Shown: one piece after another, positions 23,301-64,000 of the stretch
Layout: each line of letters opens with the position of its first letter
Position numbering within the stretch: position 1 is the first letter of the stretch
NCBI GenBank assembly: GCA_018857735.1
Contig: JABMCL010001927.1
Span: 1 to 64,000 of the forward strand
Direction: 5' to 3'
DNA length: 64,000 nt
From: Alviniconcha marisindica
Taxonomy: Eukaryota > Mollusca > Gastropoda > Provannidae
Notes under the pieces: model-generated
The model's database searches: none
Told to the model about the DNA's origin: nothing
Seen by the model: the letters and a program-made list of their open reading frames with translations, nothing else
Translations under genes and position numbers: made by a program

Positions 23301-23419
23301 AATTGCTTGCACAAACCTTTGATTCGAGTTTGAGCACGATGCAAAAAAGGGATCAAATCATCTGGCTCAATTTTTTCCAATATGTTTTCAAACTTGCGCA
23401 AGGCTTGTTCGACGTTCAT
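15448..23419 (-). CDS. Class I SAM-dependent methyltransferase, 8 coding exons, 3' end not found
   Basis: Eight minus-strand exons with GT..AG borders join in phase to 272 residues from an ATG at 23419. Residues 1-34 form a short helix-like start (MNVEQALRKFENILEKIEPD). Residues 35-81 include an acidic stretch (EVEVEEAEDGD). Residues 82-128 carry a YCTNCGS pair of cysteines (117, 120), possibly half of a zinc site. The Rossmann-fold signature follows: motif I LLDIGSRTGALLYG (156-169), the acidic end of strand 2 in IIGVEMD (E183), and motif IV SDVVIMNNVFEFF (222-234). Residues 259-272 read TIITIPSIEESLED. I recognise the fold, not a named family, and the substrate cannot be told. The last exon found ends in phase 0 at GGG|GTGAGT, so at least one more exon must lie downstream. 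Confidence 0.85.
15760..16040. repeat. ~92-bp tandem repeat, 3 copies
   Basis: Three copies of 'CTGGCATGTGNNTAAATACA..GCAGATAAACC..CAAAGGTACATTA..TAGCTTAATTTTGAGGATGTA' in intron 7 of the methyltransferase gene. Confidence 0.9.
16350..16410 (-). CDS. Methyltransferase coding exon 7
   Basis: Acceptor GTTTTCAG, donor GTATGT. It codes DVVIMNNVFEFFLTRDMQE, the motif IV strand and following helix. Confidence 0.88.
16411..17429. other. Methyltransferase intron 6, no internal feature
   Basis: The intron is A/T-rich and mostly unique sequence. No tandem array or mobile element was recognised. Confidence 0.5.
17430..17475 (-). CDS. Methyltransferase coding exon 6
   Basis: A 46-nt exon, acceptor TGTTTTAG, donor GTAAGT, coding VYHQNILDDPSLISS: the strand 3 region ending in the acidic DD that usually lies near the adenine of SAM. 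Confidence 0.85.
17577..17778. repeat. 65-bp tandem repeat, 3 copies
   Basis: Three copies of 'CAGGTGGTGAA(G/C)AAAACTGATAAAG..CCAAGGTGTTTTCACCCAAATCATGT' in intron 5 of the methyltransferase gene. Confidence 0.93.
18245..18307. repeat. (GT)31 microsatellite
   Basis: Perfect alternating GT run in methyltransferase intron 5, about 50 bp beyond the exon 5 donor (transcript sense). Confidence 0.97.
18355..18465 (-). CDS. Methyltransferase coding exon 5
   Basis: Acceptor GATTCTAG, donor GTATGG. Its 37 codons begin AYLYSDCQNIIGVEMDSSFC. The GVEMD element supplies the acidic residue that binds the ribose of SAM. Confidence 0.9.
18598..18910. repeat. Imperfect (GT)n / GCATGC-rich tract
   Basis: An interrupted GT-rich stretch with many GCATGC and GTGTGT words in methyltransferase intron 4. 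Confidence 0.85.
19314..19435 (-). CDS. Methyltransferase coding exon 4 (motif I)
   Basis: Acceptor TTTCTGTAG, donor GTAGGT. It codes VLTHSASIAQIKYIFKYLLP followed by SIREKTLLDIGSRTGALLYG. The DIGSRTG loop is the glycine-rich SAM-binding motif I. The exon ends exactly after it. Confidence 0.92.
19763..19904 (-). CDS. Methyltransferase coding exon 3 (Cys pair)
   Basis: Acceptor TTAATTCAG, donor GTAAGT. Its 47 codons include KKTIYVDAFLYDDERFDQLC and NYCTNCGSRDVKPL. The CxxC pair suggests a metal site or a structural turn just before the catalytic fold. Confidence 0.9.
20350..20388. repeat. (TA)n microsatellite
   Basis: Alternating TA just 3' (transcript sense) of exon 2 in methyltransferase intron 2. 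Confidence 0.95.
20423..20562 (-). CDS. Methyltransferase coding exon 2
   Basis: Acceptor TTTGTTGGCAG, donor GTACGT. It codes an acidic start (EVEVEEAEDGDHNKD) and VILDKIRETLRNSLPL. Its phase joins exon 1 directly. Confidence 0.85.
20640..20970 (+). mobile_element. Dispersed SINE-like repeat, copy 3, interrupted
   Basis: GCTCAGGGGCTGTGTGAAAG and TCCTGGGCTCTCCATCC match copies 1 and 2. The match then breaks at about 20785 and resumes at about 20925 with CCCTAATAAGCCTTAAGGTT and TGGATGTAAA. The ~140-bp insert between is T-rich and ends TTTATTTGATTTGATTTGAT, so a second element probably inserted into the first. Confidence 0.55.
21005..23100. repeat. Tandem array of ~100-140-bp units in methyltransferase intron 1
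   Basis: About 14-16 diverged units repeat the order 'GTGTTTCTCTCTGACACTAG..GACAGTCACACTAGCA..(GTAGCAGCAGCA)..TTCTACTGCTGCACTGGACT..AGCCAGTCAACT'. Spacing varies because of short CTAGTACTA expansions near 21740-21790. The array fills almost the whole of intron 1. Confidence 0.9.
22620..22694. repeat. Perfect 37-bp-arm palindrome
   Basis: Arms 22620-22656 and 22658-22694 are exact inverse complements around a single base. The left arm starts CTCTGACAGCAGTGGCAGTC. It lies in the intron 1 array, and the same left arm also occurs just upstream in direct orientation (about 22583-22620). Confidence 0.97.
23317..23419 (-). CDS. Methyltransferase coding exon 1 (start)
   Basis: The ATG is at 23419 on the minus strand, in a clear context (AAGGATGAAC). 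The exon reads MNVEQALRKFENILEKIEPD and on to AQTRIK, then donor GTTTGT. The one-base overhang joins exon 2 in frame as Glu. Confidence 0.8.
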
Positions 23420-24095
23420 CCTTGAAGTAAGTCTGCCTTCAGCTCAGCGCAATCTTCCGTCATGCAACTTATCCCTTTCTTCCTCGTGGAAACAACGTGC
23501 CCGGAAGTCAACAGATCAGGTGTTCCGGTCATCCAAAAACAGATCTGAGCAATGTGCCAATCGGTTTGTGTTCTGGTCGTTCTTGGTGTTAAACTTAAAC
23601 TAAAATATATTAAATTAAACTGTTCACATAGTCTCAGACTTGTTCAATCGGAAAGATTGTGATAAGTATTTTTCGAGGTGCATAGCAGACGTCATTTTTC
23701 CTCTAGCCTTGGAGTCAAGTCCCTTGATTATTCTTTCGACAATGAGTACAAATTAGTAATTATTCAACCAATCAGAGCTAAGTATTATTTGACATGGCGG
23801 GACTAGTGTCGGGTGAATGTAAACTCCATTCGTAAGAAACGAATCTGTAATCTGAATCAGTTATGTATACTGTCTTGAAATGAAGTACCGTTATGAAATG
23901 TTGCCATGCGTCATTATTTAAGCTGAGACTGCTAACAGGTTGTTACACTTTCTGCCTGGAGACGAATATATATTATATATATATATATCCTCTCAGTTTC
24001 ACTTTTACTAGTTTCATATTGTGCCAACACTTTTTATTATTATTATTATTTGTGTGTGTGTGTGTGTGTGTGTTTCTTCTTCTTCTGTTCTTTAG
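23420..24095. promoter_or_regulatory. Divergent intergenic region, probable shared promoter
   Basis: Only about 675 bp separate the methyltransferase ATG (minus) from the first SBNO-like exon found (plus). No TATA box or CpG-rich core stands out. The region holds unique sequence up to about 23960, then (TA)n, (TTA)n and (GT)n tracts. Transcription starts of both genes are expected here. Confidence 0.5.
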
Positions 24096-24172
24096 TTCTT
24101 GAAATTGGCTACATTGTTGACGCAACCCAGACCTTGGGCAGACTGTCAAGCTTGAACAACTGGTTTGGGCAG
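24096..24172 (+). other. Probable 5'UTR exon of the SBNO-like gene
   Basis: An acceptor (TTCTTTAG) and a strong donor (CAG|GTAAGT) bracket 77 nt. One frame is open throughout (LEIGYIVDATQTLG..) but does not join in frame to the ATG at 25556, so I read it as untranslated leader. Confidence 0.45.
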
Positions 24173-24509
24173 GTAAGTTGACGGGCTTGTTGGAACCATT
24201 TAAATTCTAATACAGTAATAAATAATATTATGTCTGGGTCATCATCTTGTTTCATAAGTTGTAGGGACCTATGCTGGTCATTTGCGCAATGGAATAGGAG
24301 AGCGCAATGTGAAGTAAAACTTTAGAAGGAGTATTCTAGAAGGAGAACTTTGTACTATTTACTATTTAGTATTGTACAGGCCTTGTTTAGTGTGTTGTTA
24401 AAAAAGAAAAAAGATTTTTTTTATTTTTATTTTTTTTGTTCAGGCTGCCTATGTGTGGGAGGCAGCCCCATGTAGCACCCTGCCTACTCCTGATGAAAAT
24501 GCATTTACA

Positions 24510-24785
24510 GAGTCAGCCCTCCTAATGGAACACATTGTGACTGACACTTAATGACAGACCATTAAACATGCACAAACTGAGACCGGCACCCTAATGGAAC
24601 ACATTGAGGTTGACAGTGACAGAGAACATCAAACATGCACAGACTGAGGTCACCCCAATGGAACATATTGAGATCCACACTTGATGACAGAGAACATCAA
24701 ACATGCACAGACTGAGATCAATACACTAATGGAACACATTGAGGTTGACAATTAATGACAGAACATCAAACATGCACACATTTGA
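24510..24785. repeat. ~64-bp tandem repeat, 4-5 copies
   Basis: Units read 'CTAATGGAACACATTGAGGTTGACA..GACAGAGAACATCAAACATGCACAGACTGAGATCA' with small deletions, in the leader intron of the SBNO-like gene. Confidence 0.9.
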
Positions 24786-25555
24786 ACACTTTAATTTTTA
24801 ACAATCTTGTCAAAAGCAAACAATAATGGTCTTTCAATGATTTTGATGACTGTGAAGTCCTTACTCTGAACATGCTAATTTGCTATTGCTAATGCAGAGT
24901 AAACATTTTTTTTAAAGATATAAATACTAATATTTATATAGTGATAATAGTAATAGGCCGCAAATGCCAAAAGTCTCAAGACAGGCAGACAGACAGAGAG
25001 AGAGAGGGGATCAAGGTCCTTATAAAAGTTATATTATGATTATCAAGTTATCAACTCAACCAGTAATGATCAACAACAACAGAACAAATTTGAATCACAC
25101 TGGGCGTGGGACTCTTGCACTGTTAGTGTTAGCAGTTTTCTGTTGCTTTTAAGCTTTACCTCAGATTCTGCTGGAGAGAGAAAAGTACTGTGATTTCATG
25201 CCTTCAAGAGTAGCTGGAACTCCACCTGTTTTGATCATATCATGTGACATAATATATATATGTATCTATATATATATGTATTATCCCATTCTCCAGTAAA
25301 CTACACACCAATACTTTGACCTCAGTACGTGAAAGTTTTCCTGCATAACTTTGGATTTATCTGGTCTGGCAATGACCAGACTAAGTAAACCATTTGAGGC
25401 TTTTGACATAACTGGATTTAAAGATTAATTATTATATCCTATAGCAAATGGAAAAAAAAATTGTGTATTTTTTGGGGGGGCGGGCAAGGAGGACACTTCT
25501 TTTGACCTAACTTTGGTTTCACTGCTGTTACAACATTTTTGTTTACAGCTACAAA

Positions 25556-64000
<38,445 letters not shown>

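Overview
This is a eukaryotic, animal window. Genes are split into many small exons with GT..AG introns, there is a replication-type histone H1 gene, and more than half the DNA is microsatellite, minisatellite or mobile-element debris. The very long (GT/CA)n and (TA)n tracts, the dispersed elements ending in ATT-rich tails, and the protein sequences fit a lophotrochozoan, most likely a gastropod mollusc. The species is inference only.

Layout. (1) 1-1050 is a C/A-rich degenerate satellite. (2) 1806-4127 is bounded by 26-bp inverted repeats and looks like an old transposon. (3) 4300-5628 (minus) holds two exon-like fragments of what looks like an EnSpm/CACTA-type DNA transposon. (4) 7320-7913 (minus) is an intact single-exon histone H1 gene with a 3' stem-loop. 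(5) 13.5-14.8 kb holds a retroelement C-terminus blown apart by a 27-bp minisatellite. (6) 15448-23419 (minus) is an eight-exon gene for a class I SAM-dependent methyltransferase; its last exon was not found. (7) 23420-24095 is the short gap between two divergently transcribed genes. (8) 24096-64000 (plus) is one very large gene of the Strawberry notch (SBNO) helicase-like family. I traced 33 coding exons, and their phases join without a break into about 1094 codons to the window edge, where the gene is cut off.

The main discovery is in the introns of the SBNO-like gene. At many exon-intron junctions, a segment spanning the junction (the end of an exon plus its 5' splice site, or the 3' splice site plus the start of an exon) has been copied into a tandem array inside the neighbouring intron. 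This is clear for exons 3, 10, 26 and 30 (donor side) and exons 8, 20, 21, 24, 27 and 30 (acceptor side), and partly for exon 7. Many copies keep an intact GT or AG, so the gene carries dozens of decoy splice sites. Exon 21 is preceded by about 35 units of ~27 bp, each carrying both a GTAAGT and a TTGTCAG, in effect a minimal intron cassette.

The methyltransferase and SBNO-like genes are head to head and may share a promoter. The H1 gene lies downstream of the last methyltransferase exon I found, on the same strand; whether it is nested in an intron or is a separate neighbour depends on that gene's missing 3' end.
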